A DNA stretch of 64,000 nt from Pseudomonas sp. Irchel s3h14 (lineage in GTDB: Bacteria > Pseudomonadota > Gammaproteobacteria > Pseudomonadales > Pseudomonadaceae): contig NZ_FYDJ01000006.1 of assembly GCF_900187425.1 (NCBI RefSeq), forward strand, positions 248,001 through 312,000, written 5' to 3'. The position numbers and the translations under genes were made by a program. Below, one piece after another: positions 13,295 to 21,390 of this stretch; the stretch's first letter is position 1, and each line of letters opens with the position of its first letter. Below the pieces are notes generated by a model. The model searched no databases and was not told the DNA's origin. It saw only the letters and a list, made by a program, of their open reading frames with translations.

Positions 13295-13584
13295 AGCCAA
13301 CTGTTGACCTTGTCGTAGTGAATCGACAGCTCGACAAAGGCCGGGTAATCGATGGCCTTGACCGTGACAGGAATCTCCAGCGCGCGGGCCTGGGCGTCTT
13401 CGGCCAGTACGAACAGTTTCAGAGTGCGGGCGTTCAGCGCATTGAACGGCGCGGTGCCTGGTTGCAACGCATAAACCGCGTCGCCAGTCAGCAGCAACGC
13501 ATCGTCAGCGCCCATCAAGCGCAGGCAACTGGTCAGGCGATCGTCGCCGAACGGGGAATGAGACAACACATGCAAAGTCGACAT
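13291..13584 (-). CDS. tusB: Sulfurtransferase complex subunit TusB
   Basis: A 97-residue DsrH-family subunit of the cytoplasmic TusBCD hexamer that relays sulfur from IscS/TusA to TusE. The opening MSTLHVLSHSPFGDDRL is typical. It overlaps tusC by one base upstream and tusE by four downstream, showing tight translational coupling. Confidence 0.94.
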   Translation of the reverse strand: MSTLHVLSHSPFGDDRLTSCLRLMGADDALLLTGDAVYALQPGTAPFNALNARTLKLFVLAEDAQARALEIPVTVKAIDYPAFVELSIHYDKVNSWL

Positions 13585-13946
13585 CAGAGGGTGATCACCT
13601 GGTCGTAACGGTCAATAAGTGCGGTGATTTCGTGGGCTGCCAGCACTTGAGCTTCTTCCAGCGACAAGCCGGCCGGGTTCAGACCCCGTTCCGCAACGCT
13701 TTCGCCACAGACGAACAGGTCGTCGACACCGAACATCGGCAAGGCTTGCAGGTTGGCGCTCAGGTCTTTCTGCTGGAGGGCCTTGGCATCCTGTTTCGCG
13801 GCGAGCTGGAACACCCCGTCATCGAGAAACAGAAGGCCGATCGGTAGGTCGAAAGCACCGCCGGCCAGCACGATGTCCAGCGCTTCCCGCGCACTCGGCC
13901 CGGACCAAGGCGCCTGACGGCTGATAATCAGCAAGGATTTAGCCAT
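13584..13946 (-). CDS. tusC: Sulfurtransferase complex subunit TusC
   Basis: A 120-residue DsrF-family subunit, recognised from MAKSLLIISRQAPWSGPSAREALD and the length. It is the structural partner of TusB and TusD. Its stop touches the tusB start, and its start lies one base after the tusD stop. Confidence 0.95.
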   Translation of the reverse strand: MAKSLLIISRQAPWSGPSAREALDIVLAGGAFDLPIGLLFLDDGVFQLAAKQDAKALQQKDLSANLQALPMFGVDDLFVCGESVAERGLNPAGLSLEEAQVLAAHEITALIDRYDQVITL

Positions 13947-13947
13947 C

Positions 13948-14340
13948 TCACGCGCCTCCGAAACAGATCAGGCGGTCAGCATCCTGCACCGCGTCATGCA
14001 GCTGGCCCAGACCAGACAGTTCCCACGGCGCGCCCACCGCAACGGCTTCACGTTGATAGCGCCCGGCTTCTTCTTCGTTCAACACGCCACGACGCAGGGC
14101 GGCGGCGATGCATACGACGCCGTCTAGTTGATGCTCGGTGACGAAATTGCGCCATTGCTTGGGCAAGTCCTGCTCATCCTGCGGCGTGACCACGCTGCCG
14201 GAGGCGTTGTAGACGCCGTCCTGATAGAAAAACAGCCGGACAATCTCATGCCCACCGGCCAGCGCAGCCTGGGCGAACAGCAGGGCGCGGCGCGAGGAGG
14301 GCGCATGGGCAGCGGAAAACAGCGCGATGGCGAACTTCAT
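13948..14340 (-). CDS. tusD: Sulfurtransferase complex subunit TusD
   Basis: A 130-residue DsrE-family subunit; Cys77 in DGVVCIAAALRRG is the expected persulfide carrier. The frame is open upstream, but the ATG at 14340 gives the usual N-terminus MKFAIALFSAAHAPSS. It is the first gene of tusDCBE-ybiB, so the operon promoter should lie between 14340 and the repeat at 14439. Confidence 0.95.
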   Translation of the reverse strand: MKFAIALFSAAHAPSSRRALLFAQAALAGGHEIVRLFFYQDGVYNASGSVVTPQDEQDLPKQWRNFVTEHQLDGVVCIAAALRRGVLNEEEAGRYQREAVAVGAPWELSGLGQLHDAVQDADRLICFGGA

Positions 14341-14438
14341 AACGGACTCGATCAGTAAAACTGCGGCCATGATAAAGCTTTATCGCCGGGGCGGCGAAGG
14401 GCTTTGCCGCGAGGTGATGTGTCAGGTGCACCCAGTTC

Positions 14439-14543
14439 GATCGTTCCCACGCTCCGCGTGGGAATGCAGCCCGGGACGCTCCGCGTCCCAAGCGGACGCA
14501 GAGCGTCCGGTGAGGCATTACCACGCAGAGCGTGGGAACGATC
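14439..14543. repeat. Composite palindromic intergenic repeat (GATCGTTCCCACGCT type)
   Basis: The outer 15-base arms are exact reverse complements (14439-14453 and 14529-14543). Between them are four short palindromes in tandem: CCCACGCTCCGCGTGGG, GGGACGCTCCGCGTCCC, GGACGCAGAGCGTCC and CCACGCAGAGCGTGG. Repeats of this kind are widespread between genes in fluorescens-group Pseudomonas. It lies between the DUF1275 gene and tusD, both on the minus strand. Confidence 0.85.
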
Positions 14544-14551
14544 AGTCGAGA

Positions 14552-15256
14552 TCAGCGTGGCATATACCCCAACTGCCAGCGCCGCGGGATTTTCAGCGAC
14601 AGCAACCCGACCGCGCCGGCCAGCAGTCCGCTGACAAATAACGCCCTGAGCCCCAAATGATGTTCCAGTACGGCGCCGAGTACCGCGCCGGCAAACATTC
14701 CGGTCCAGGGGATCAGTTGCACCCGCCAACCGTCGCGCCGTTCGCCGAGCATCCAGCGTCCCAGCCCCCGGCCGAAGCGCGACAGGGCGCCGGTGACGTA
14801 GGTCAGGCCGACCGGGAGACCGTTCACTTCTTCTACGGCGGCATTGAGCATGCCCATGGCGATGATCGCGGCCAGCAGCGCTGGTAGTTGTTCATCATAG
14901 GGCCAGGCAGCGGCGCCGCAGAGCAGCGTGGCGATGCACAGGAGCAAGGGCAGCGCCCGGCGACCGCCGAGGCGGCTGACGACAATCCCCAAGGCGTTGC
15001 CGACGATGAAGGTGCCGACGAGGATCACCAGGCGCAAGGTCAGGCCCAGATCGCCATCGCTGATGGCGACGGCGAGGCGGGTGGTGTTGCCGCTCATGAA
15101 CGAGACGAAATCACCGCTGGCCATGAAGCCGATGGCGTCGGTCATGCCCGCGAGTACCGACAGGCTGGCCACCAGCGACATGCCAATGCGTCCGCGCCAT
15201 TTGCGGGTATGCAGATGGCCTGGACTGGCGCGATCAGTTGAGAGGGATGGCAACAT
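14552..15256 (-). CDS. DUF1275 (YoaK-like) membrane protein
   Basis: A 234-residue integral membrane protein. The family block ASLSVLAGMTDAIGFMASGDFVSFMSGNTTR near the N-terminus and about six to seven hydrophobic segments identify DUF1275. The biological function of the family is not established. It stands alone on the minus strand, separated from tusD by a repeat. Confidence 0.85.
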   Translation of the reverse strand: MLPSLSTDRASPGHLHTRKWRGRIGMSLVASLSVLAGMTDAIGFMASGDFVSFMSGNTTRLAVAISDGDLGLTLRLVILVGTFIVGNALGIVVSRLGGRRALPLLLCIATLLCGAAAWPYDEQLPALLAAIIAMGMLNAAVEEVNGLPVGLTYVTGALSRFGRGLGRWMLGERRDGWRVQLIPWTGMFAGAVLGAVLEHHLGLRALFVSGLLAGAVGLLSLKIPRRWQLGYMPR

Positions 15257-15291
15257 CAGCGAAGGTCGTCCTCAGGCAGCGACCGTTATGG

Positions 15292-15621
15292 TCACTTACT
15301 TAATCCATATAACTCGCAATACTCCAGCCAGTCCATGCCGGCCATCTCGGCCACTTCCTTGTGCACCTCCAGGCGCTGTGCCTGATAGTCCTCGGGCGTC
15401 GCGGCGGTCAGTTGCAGCGTCAGCTCCCAAGCAAACAATCCCAGGCGCTCGGCCTCGGCTTCGAAGGCTTCATGCAAGCGCTCCTCGCGGTACTGCGCCG
15501 CGGTCTCGCCCTTGGCCTGAGCCAACAGCGGGTTGAGGTTGTCGAGTTCGACGCGCAGTTCAGGGCGCTCATCGAGAAACTTCTTCAGAGCTTGCTCGTG
15601 TTGCTGTTCGGTTGCCGCCAT
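15292..15621 (-). CDS. Hypothetical protein, acidic and helical
   Basis: I do not recognise a family for this 109-residue protein. It starts MAATEQQHEQALKKFLDE from an ATG with AAGGAG six bases upstream. It is rich in Glu, Ala and Leu with long predicted helices and no signal peptide. It ends 20 bases before the start of the HTH gene on the same strand, so the two may be cotranscribed. Confidence 0.7.
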   Translation of the reverse strand: MAATEQQHEQALKKFLDERPELRVELDNLNPLLAQAKGETAAQYREERLHEAFEAEAERLGLFAWELTLQLTAATPEDYQAQRLEVHKEVAEMAGMDWLEYCELYGLSK

Positions 15622-15641
15622 GGTCGCTCCTTGAGGCTGGG

Positions 15642-15890
15642 TTACGAAGACTGCTTCTTGCTGGCCTTGGCCGCTGCTGCCAGGCATTCGAGGGCAAACT
15701 GCTCGGGATACGTCATTTGAATCGGCGTGGTTTCACCTTTGACGGTTCTTTCGCCGTCGAGGATGTAACGAATCCGCTTGTCGGTAACGCCAATTCGCTT
15801 GGCAATCCAGGACGGCGTCTGACCGATCTGGCTGATCAGCTTGTCGGCATATTCAGCGGTTGGTTTGTAATATTCGGCGTTGGGTGTCAT
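15642..15890 (-). CDS. Small helix-turn-helix protein
   Basis: An 82-residue protein. The stretch WIAKRIGVTDKRIRYILDGE (residues about 28-47) reads as an HTH of the XRE/Cro kind, with the pattern of a phage-like or plasmid-like DNA-binding protein. The remaining residues are unremarkable, and the C-terminus is Lys/Ala-rich. Target and role are unknown. It lies immediately upstream of the acidic helical protein. Confidence 0.65.
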   Translation of the reverse strand: MTPNAEYYKPTAEYADKLISQIGQTPSWIAKRIGVTDKRIRYILDGERTVKGETTPIQMTYPEQFALECLAAAAKASKKQSS

Positions 15891-16050
15891 GACCTTTCCA
15901 GAAAATAAGCCCGGAAAACGGGCGATGCGGAGTTAATGGCGCGACAGGGTGCGCGAATCGTCACTCGGTGTCGCGGTATAAATGAAGTAAAGCAGAACGA
16001 TACGCCGTGCCGCGGTGATACAGTCCGCTTTTTCTTGATGAGCGAACGCA

Positions 16051-16401
16051 ATGCGAATTCTGATGGTGGCGCTGGCCGTAACGTTGCTGGCGGGATGCGC
16101 GGGCTCGGCGATGAACGACGCCCGCACTGGAACCCCGTACAAAACCCTGACGTCGGACAAACCGGAAAAAGTCGTCGCCCAGTGTGTGCAGTTTTCCTGG
16201 CAGGATGAGGCGGTGTTCGGTGTCGATGCGGGCGCGTATTTGCAGCCTGGCGAGAAGGGCGGCACTACCGTTTACACGCGCTCGGCGGAGTCCTTTGTGG
16301 ACGTGAAAACTGACGCTTCCGCCACCGTGCTGAATTATTACGCGCAGCATGACGACTTTGTCGCCAAGCGCCGACTGGCGGCGTTGGCGACCTGTTTGTA
16401 A
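16051..16401 (+). CDS. Small putative lipoprotein
   Basis: A 116-residue protein with a lipoprotein signal peptide: MRILMVALAVTLLAGC, with the lipobox LLAGC at Cys16. The +2 residue is Ala, consistent with outer-membrane sorting. The mature part has three further cysteines and no recognised domain. It is divergent from the HTH gene and convergent with the GNAT gene. Confidence 0.75.
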   Translation: MRILMVALAVTLLAGCAGSAMNDARTGTPYKTLTSDKPEKVVAQCVQFSWQDEAVFGVDAGAYLQPGEKGGTTVYTRSAESFVDVKTDASATVLNYYAQHDDFVAKRRLAALATCL

Positions 16402-16406
16402 GTCGT

Positions 16407-16835
16407 TCAGCTATTGATCAGGCGCTTCTGGAAAAAGAAGCGCTTGTGGCCAGGCGGGTAGTCAGCGATCTGGCCTAACTCGCTGTAGCCGAGCTTCCTG
16501 TAGAACTCCGGCGCCTGGAAGTCGAAGGTGTCGAGCCAGATTCCGATGCATTCCTTTTCCCGTGCCAGGTCTTCAGCCATCTGCATCAGCTTCGTGCCCA
16601 TGCCCTGTCCCCGGGCTTGCTCCGGTACCGACAGCAAGTCGATGTACATCCATTGGTAAAACACTCGACCGTGAAGCCCACCGAGAATCTCGCCGCTTTC
16701 GTCACGCACCAGCAAGGCAACGGGCTCCTGAGTCGATACGCCGGCTTTTGCGGCGTTATAGGCGCGCAATGGCAGCAGGATCGCCTGGCGCTCTTCATCC
16801 GTGGGGTTTTGCGACCGTTCGATTCGCAGGGTCAT
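16407..16835 (-). CDS. GNAT family N-acetyltransferase
   Basis: A 142-residue single-domain acetyltransferase. The acetyl-CoA loop is RGQGMGTKLM (about residues 75-84), preceded by the beta-4 segment YIDLLSVPEQA, and the C-terminal FYRKLGYSELG is typical. The substrate cannot be predicted. It is divergent from the hemerythrin gene. Confidence 0.9.
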   Translation of the reverse strand: MTLRIERSQNPTDEERQAILLPLRAYNAAKAGVSTQEPVALLVRDESGEILGGLHGRVFYQWMYIDLLSVPEQARGQGMGTKLMQMAEDLAREKECIGIWLDTFDFQAPEFYRKLGYSELGQIADYPPGHKRFFFQKRLINS

Positions 16836-16985
16836 CAGCTATTTCCTTATGGCCAGGGTGGAAAACATTTCCAAGCCTATCGCGGCAACGGGTCGTTGTT
16901 CCAGCTCTCAGGTGGAACCGTCGTTCGCGCGCAGATGTCTAGCCTAAACAGCGTCATTCCAGAACGCGGCCTATGAGGACTATCC

Positions 16986-17423
16986 GTGAATATTTTCGAA
17001 GCCTTGCGCGAAAGCCACGACCGCCAACGCACCTACGCCGATGCGCTGATCCAGACCAGCGGCGACACCCCCGAGCGGGTCGAGGCTTACAAGCAACTCA
17101 AGTCCGAACTTCAGGCCCACGAAACCGCTGAAGAGCGCCACTTCTACATCCCGCTGATGGAGTTCGATAACGGCGTCGACCTCAGCCGTCATGCGATTGC
17201 CGAACATCATGAGATGGACGAAATGATGGAGGAGCTGGACGAGACCGAGATGTCCAGCCCGGCCTGGCTGGCGGTCGCGAAGAAGCTCGCCGAGAAGGTC
17301 AATCACCACCTGGAAGAGGAAGAGCAGAAGTTTTTCCAGATGGCCGGCAAGTTGCTCGACGACAAACAGAAAGAGACGCTGGCGGGGCAATATGTGAAGG
17401 AATACAAGGCTCAGCTTTCTTAG
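16986..17423 (+). CDS. Hemerythrin HHE domain protein
   Basis: A 145-residue four-helix protein. Metal-ligand-like residues appear in LRESHDRQR, AHETAEERHFYIPL, EHHEMDEMM and VNHHLEEEEQKFFQ, the spacing of hemerythrin-like diiron proteins. Homologues bind oxygen or respond to nitric oxide or redox stress; the exact role here is unknown. The start is GTG with GAGG eight bases upstream. It lies 61 bases before nudK on the same strand. Confidence 0.9.
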   Translation: MNIFEALRESHDRQRTYADALIQTSGDTPERVEAYKQLKSELQAHETAEERHFYIPLMEFDNGVDLSRHAIAEHHEMDEMMEELDETEMSSPAWLAVAKKLAEKVNHHLEEEEQKFFQMAGKLLDDKQKETLAGQYVKEYKAQLS

Positions 17424-17484
17424 CGCCAGGCTTTCGTTTTCGCCTAACATGTGAACCTTCTGACGAAAAAAGGGATGCATTGTC

Positions 17485-18078
17485 ATGTCGAACACAGCCG
17501 AGCGGGTCAACCTCATCGAGTCCCAGGTGTTGTCCCACGACTGGTACCTGCTCAAGAAAATCACCTTCGATTACCAGCGCAACAACGGCGAATGGCAACG
17601 CCAGACCCGCGAGGTCTATGACCGTGGCAACGGCGCAGCGATTCTGCTGTTCAACCGTGAAAAGAAAACCGTCGTGCTGACCCGGCAATTCCGGTTGCCA
17701 GTGTTCGTCAACGGCCACGATGGGTTGCTGATCGAAGTGGCGGCGGGGCTGCTCGAAGGTGCCGCGCCTGAAGAGCGCATCCGCGAAGAAGCCGAGGAAG
17801 AAACCGGTTATCGCGTGCACCACGTGCACAAGGTGTTCGAGGCCTACATGAGCCCCGGCTCAGTGACCGAAAAGCTGCACTTCTTCATCGCTGAGTACGA
17901 TGCCGCTTCGAAGGTCAGCGAGGGCGGCGGGCTGGAGGAGGAGACCGAGGAGCTGGAGGTGCTGGAGTGGAAGTTCGATGACGCGCTCGAGGCGTTTTAT
18001 CGCGGGGAGATCTGCGATGCGAAGACCATCATGCTGCTGCAGTATGCGGCGATGAAAAACATCTTCGTCGCGGGCTAA
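17485..18078 (+). CDS. nudK: GDP-mannose pyrophosphatase (Nudix hydrolase)
   Basis: A 197-residue Nudix protein of the NudK/ADP-ribose pyrophosphatase group. The Nudix box begins at GLLEGAAPEERIR and ends EEAEEETGY; the core glutamates are present, but the first Glu of the consensus is Ala. A conserved MSPGSVTEKLHFF segment downstream is typical of NudK. The substrate assignment is by family resemblance. Confidence 0.88.
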   Translation: MSNTAERVNLIESQVLSHDWYLLKKITFDYQRNNGEWQRQTREVYDRGNGAAILLFNREKKTVVLTRQFRLPVFVNGHDGLLIEVAAGLLEGAAPEERIREEAEEETGYRVHHVHKVFEAYMSPGSVTEKLHFFIAEYDAASKVSEGGGLEEETEELEVLEWKFDDALEAFYRGEICDAKTIMLLQYAAMKNIFVAG

Positions 18079-18082
18079 TCCA

Positions 18083-18128
18083 TGTAGCAGCTGTCGAGCC
18101 TGCGAGGCTGCGTCCGACAGCTGCTACA
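18083..18128. repeat. Perfect 14-bp inverted repeat, GTAGCAGCTG type
   Basis: The arms TGTAGCAGCTGTCG (18083-18096) and CGACAGCTGCTACA (18115-18128) enclose an 18-base loop. It lies between the convergent nudK and ogt genes and could act as a bidirectional terminator, although no T tract follows. The same arm core recurs at 52491-52615. Confidence 0.85.
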
Positions 18129-18145
18129 GATCGCGTTGCGGCTGA

Positions 18146-18661
18146 TCAGAACAAATCGCCCGTCCTGCCGGCACCTGACCATTCGCATCCTTCCAGCGTC
18201 AGCAGCTGCTCCTTCGCCTCAAGACCACCGGCAAACCCGGTGAGTTTACCCGAAGCGCCAATCACCCGATGACACGGCGCAACAATCGATATCGGGTTTT
18301 TGCCGTTGGCCGCGCCCACCGCCCTCACTGCATTGGGATTGCCGATCTGTCGGGCAATCTCGCTATAGCTGCGGGTCTCGCCAAACGGAATGGTCAGCAA
18401 CGCCGCCCAGACCTGCTTCTGAAATTCCGTGCCGACAAAATCCAGGTCCAGTTCAAAACGAGTGCGCGTGCCAGCAAAGTATTCCCGCAGTTGCTGAACG
18501 GTGCGCATCAGGATCGGATTATCCGGCGCCTCGCTCATCGGTCCAAGTCGCACCCGCCCCGGTTTGTCGTTTTCCCAGAGGATGGCGGTCAGTCGTGAGC
18601 CATTCGCGACCAGCTTCAGCTCGCCGACCGGGGACGCCAGGGTGGTGCAGGTGTAAGTCAT
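18146..18661 (-). CDS. ogt: Methylated-DNA--protein-cysteine methyltransferase
   Basis: A 171-residue DNA repair protein that removes alkyl groups from O6-methylguanine in a suicide reaction. The acceptor cysteine is in IVAPCHRVIG, and the DNA-binding helix segment is RSYSEIARQIGNPNAVRAVG. No Ada N-terminal domain is fused, so it is of the Ogt type. The ATG at 18661 gives the family N-terminus; the frame is open further upstream. Confidence 0.94.
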   Translation of the reverse strand: MTYTCTTLASPVGELKLVANGSRLTAILWENDKPGRVRLGPMSEAPDNPILMRTVQQLREYFAGTRTRFELDLDFVGTEFQKQVWAALLTIPFGETRSYSEIARQIGNPNAVRAVGAANGKNPISIVAPCHRVIGASGKLTGFAGGLEAKEQLLTLEGCEWSGAGRTGDLF

Positions 18662-18796
18662 GCTGGCGGACTCCGCAAAAGTGCTGAACTGAGGGCAAGC
18701 ATACTGCCTCGACGGGGAGGCGCAATACGCAATCCCAGCCATACTGCGTACTGCTCTTGAAGCGTTTTCCTACTTAAAAAAAGAAGAGACCGACTC

Positions 18797-20524
18797 ATGA
18801 AGTTCGAACCTTTTGCCAAATCGCTGATTGCGACCTCATTGGCGCTCAGCTGCCTCAGTGCTTACGCGGCCTCCGTGGCGCCGGTCGCGGCCGAAAACGG
18901 CATGGTCGTCACCGCGCAGCATCTGGCCAGTCATGTGGGCGTCGATGTACTCAAGAACGGCGGCAATGCCGTCGATGCCGCGGTAGCGGTCGGTTACGCG
19001 CTGGCGGTGGTTTATCCCGCAGCGGGCAACCTGGGTGGCGGCGGTTTCATGACCATTCAGTTGGCGGACGGGCGCAAGACCTTCCTCGACTTCCGTGAAA
19101 AAGCACCGCTGGCCGCCACCGCCGACATGTACCTCGACAAGGAGGGCAACGTCGTCCCTGACCTGAGCACCCGTGGCCATCTGGCCGTTGGCGTACCGGG
19201 CACCGTGTCCGGCATGGAACTGGCGCTGAAGAAATACGGCACCAAACCGCGCAAGGAAGTGATCACCCCGGCCATCAAGCTCGCCGAAGACGGCTTTGTG
19301 CTGGAGCAGGGCGATGTCGAGTTGCTGGAAATCGCCACTGACGTGTTCAAGAAGGACATCAAGGATTCCGGTGCGATCTTCCTGAGCAACGGCGAGCCGA
19401 TGCAGGTCGGCCAGAAACTGGTGCAAAAAGACCTCGGCAAGACCCTGCGGGAAATCTCCCAGAACGGCGCCGACGGCTTCTATAAAGGCTGGGTGGCCGA
19501 TGCCATCGTCACCGCCAGCCAGGCCAACAAAGGCATCATCACCCAGGCCGACCTCGACAAATACAAGACCCGCGAACTGGCCCCGATTGAATGCGATTAC
19601 CGCGGCTACCATGTGGTCTCGGCACCTCCGCCCAGCTCCGGCGGCGTGGTGATTTGCGAGATCATGAACATTCTCGAAGGCTATCCGATGAAAGACCTGG
19701 GCTATCATTCGGCCCAGAGCATGCACTACCAGATCGAAGCGATGCGTCATGCCTACGTGGACCGCAACAGCTACCTGGGCGACCCGGATTTCGTGAAGAA
19801 CCCGATTGCCCATCTGCTGGATAAAAACTACGCCACCAAAATTCGCACCGCCATCGACCCGCAGAAGGCCGGTGTGTCCCGCGAGCTCAAACCCGGCGTA
19901 GCGCCCCATGAAGGCAGCAACACAACTCATTACTCCATCGTCGACAAATGGGGCAACGCGGTGTCGGTGACCTACACCTTGAACGACTGGTTCGGCGCCG
20001 GCGTCATGGCCAGCAAAACCGGGGTCATCCTCAACGACGAAATGGATGACTTCACCTCGAAAATCGGCGTACCGAACTTGTACGGTCTGGTGCAAGGGGA
20101 GGCCAACGCCATCGCTCCCGGCAAGGCACCGCTGTCGTCCATGAGCCCGACCATTGTCACCAAGGACGGCAAAGTGGTGATGGTCGTCGGCACCCCCGGT
20201 GGCAGTCGCATCATCACTGCGACCTTACTGACTATGCTCAACGTGATCGACTACGGCATGAACATCCAGGAAGCGGTCGATGCACCGCGTTTCCACCAGC
20301 AATGGTTGCCGGAAGAGACCAACCTTGAGACCTTCACTACCAGCCCCGATACGGTGAAGATGCTCGAAAGTTGGGGGCACAAGTTTGCCGGGCCACAGGA
20401 CGCCAACCATTTGGCGGCGATTCTGGTCGGCGCGCCTTCCCTGGAAGGCAAACCGGTGGGCAAAAACCGCTTCTATGGGGCGAACGATCCGCGTCGTAAT
20501 ACCGGGTTATCGCTCGGTTATTGA
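18797..20524 (+). CDS. ggt: Gamma-glutamyltransferase (periplasmic)
   Basis: A 575-residue Ntn-hydrolase that cleaves glutathione and other gamma-glutamyl compounds in the periplasm. The signal peptide runs to about SAYA-A. The propeptide is self-cleaved before Thr376, the first Thr of TTHYSIVDKWG, giving large and small subunits. Other active-site blocks are NLGGGGFM, LDFREKAP and TPGGSRIITA. It is preceded by a purine-rich ribosome-binding stretch (AAAGAAGAGACC) and is monocistronic. Confidence 0.96.
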   Translation: MKFEPFAKSLIATSLALSCLSAYAASVAPVAAENGMVVTAQHLASHVGVDVLKNGGNAVDAAVAVGYALAVVYPAAGNLGGGGFMTIQLADGRKTFLDFREKAPLAATADMYLDKEGNVVPDLSTRGHLAVGVPGTVSGMELALKKYGTKPRKEVITPAIKLAEDGFVLEQGDVELLEIATDVFKKDIKDSGAIFLSNGEPMQVGQKLVQKDLGKTLREISQNGADGFYKGWVADAIVTASQANKGIITQADLDKYKTRELAPIECDYRGYHVVSAPPPSSGGVVICEIMNILEGYPMKDLGYHSAQSMHYQIEAMRHAYVDRNSYLGDPDFVKNPIAHLLDKNYATKIRTAIDPQKAGVSRELKPGVAPHEGSNTTHYSIVDKWGNAVSVTYTLNDWFGAGVMASKTGVILNDEMDDFTSKIGVPNLYGLVQGEANAIAPGKAPLSSMSPTIVTKDGKVVMVVGTPGGSRIITATLLTMLNVIDYGMNIQEAVDAPRFHQQWLPEETNLETFTTSPDTVKMLESWGHKFAGPQDANHLAAILVGAPSLEGKPVGKNRFYGANDPRRNTGLSLGY

Positions 20525-20538
20525 GGGTTGTTTTTAAA

Positions 20539-20564
20539 AGGGGACGGATCTATTTTCGTCCCCT
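20539..20564. terminator. Hairpin after ggt
   Basis: An 8-bp perfect stem AGGGGACG/CGTCCCCT (20539-20546 and 20557-20564) closes a 10-base loop just after the ggt stop. The run TTTTTAAAA lies on the left side, so it would work as an intrinsic terminator more plausibly on the minus strand. It separates ggt from the cysteine hydrolase. Confidence 0.55.
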
Positions 20565-20592
20565 GATCCACTGACTTTTCAAGGACGGGACC

Positions 20593-21126
20593 ATGGCTAC
20601 CGCACTGCTGATCATCGATGTCCAGCAAGCCCTGTGCACTGGCGAGTACGCATGTTTTGAGATCAAGCGCGTTATCGAGAACATCAACGACCTCAGTGTC
20701 AAGGCTCGCGAAGCAGGCATCCCGGTCATCCTCATCCAGCACGAAGAAAAGGGCGACATGCTGCAACACGGTTCCGAAGGCTGGCAACTGGCCGAAGGCC
20801 TGAAGACTTCGCCGCAAGACCTTCGCGTGCGAAAAACCAATAGAGACTCGTTCTACCGGACCCACTTGCAAGCCCAATTGCAGGATTTGGGCACCGACCG
20901 CCTGATCATCTGCGGGCTGCAAACCGACTATTGCGTCAACGCCACTGTCCGCCAGGCCCTGAACCTGGGCTATGACGTAGTGCTCGCCGCCGATGCGCAT
21001 TCGACTGTCGACAACGGCAACCTCGCCGCCGAAGAGATCATCGCCGAGCACAACGCAGACCTGGCGCACTTGACGGGACCCGTGGCGCGGATCGACGTCC
21101 TGCCGACCAGCGAAATCCGGATCTGA
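20593..21126 (+). CDS. Cysteine hydrolase of the isochorismatase-like family
   Basis: A 177-residue protein of the isochorismatase-like fold. The expected Asp-Lys-Cys triad is visible as Asp9 (LLIIDVQQ), Lys81 (RVRKTNRDSF) and Cys114 (GLQTDYCVNATVR). Family members hydrolyse isochorismate, nicotinamide, ureides or related amides, and the sequence does not show which. It follows ggt by 68 bases beyond a hairpin and has its own GACGGGACC leader. Confidence 0.9.
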   Translation: MATALLIIDVQQALCTGEYACFEIKRVIENINDLSVKAREAGIPVILIQHEEKGDMLQHGSEGWQLAEGLKTSPQDLRVRKTNRDSFYRTHLQAQLQDLGTDRLIICGLQTDYCVNATVRQALNLGYDVVLAADAHSTVDNGNLAAEEIIAEHNADLAHLTGPVARIDVLPTSEIRI

Positions 21127-21156
21127 AACTGGCGAGGCGCTTGCCCCCGTTGACGC

Positions 21157-21390
21157 TTACACGGCCCCGAAAATGTCGATCAACTCAGTCAGAAAAGCAC
21201 TGACCAAATCGCGCTGACGTGCTGAATGCCTGACGGCCGCATGAAAGCCGACCTCATAGCGCAACAGCTCAGGATTCAGGTCGAGCCATGGCCCTGGTCG
21301 CAGGAATTTGAAATGCACGGCGTTACCCGACAGAATCGCGCCCCGATCCGGCCAAAGGTGCCGGACATTCGTGGTGAAAAGGAACTGCAG
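21157..21390 (-). pseudogene. Possible 3' remnant of a LysR-type regulator
   Basis: The minus strand upstream of trmK stays open for about 78 codons and ends with LRYEVGFHAAVRHSARQRDLVSAFLTELIDIF, which resembles the C-terminal end of a LysR effector domain (hydrophobic, with a late VR..S..DLV.AFL pattern). No LysR N-terminal HTH is present, since trmK begins at 21391. This may be a truncated gene, but the similarity is by eye only. Confidence 0.3.

Noticed and set aside
11961..13337. 458-residue extended version of ybiB
   Set aside because: The extra N-terminus is an Arg-rich shadow of tusE and tusB; the real start is the ATG overlapping the tusE stop.
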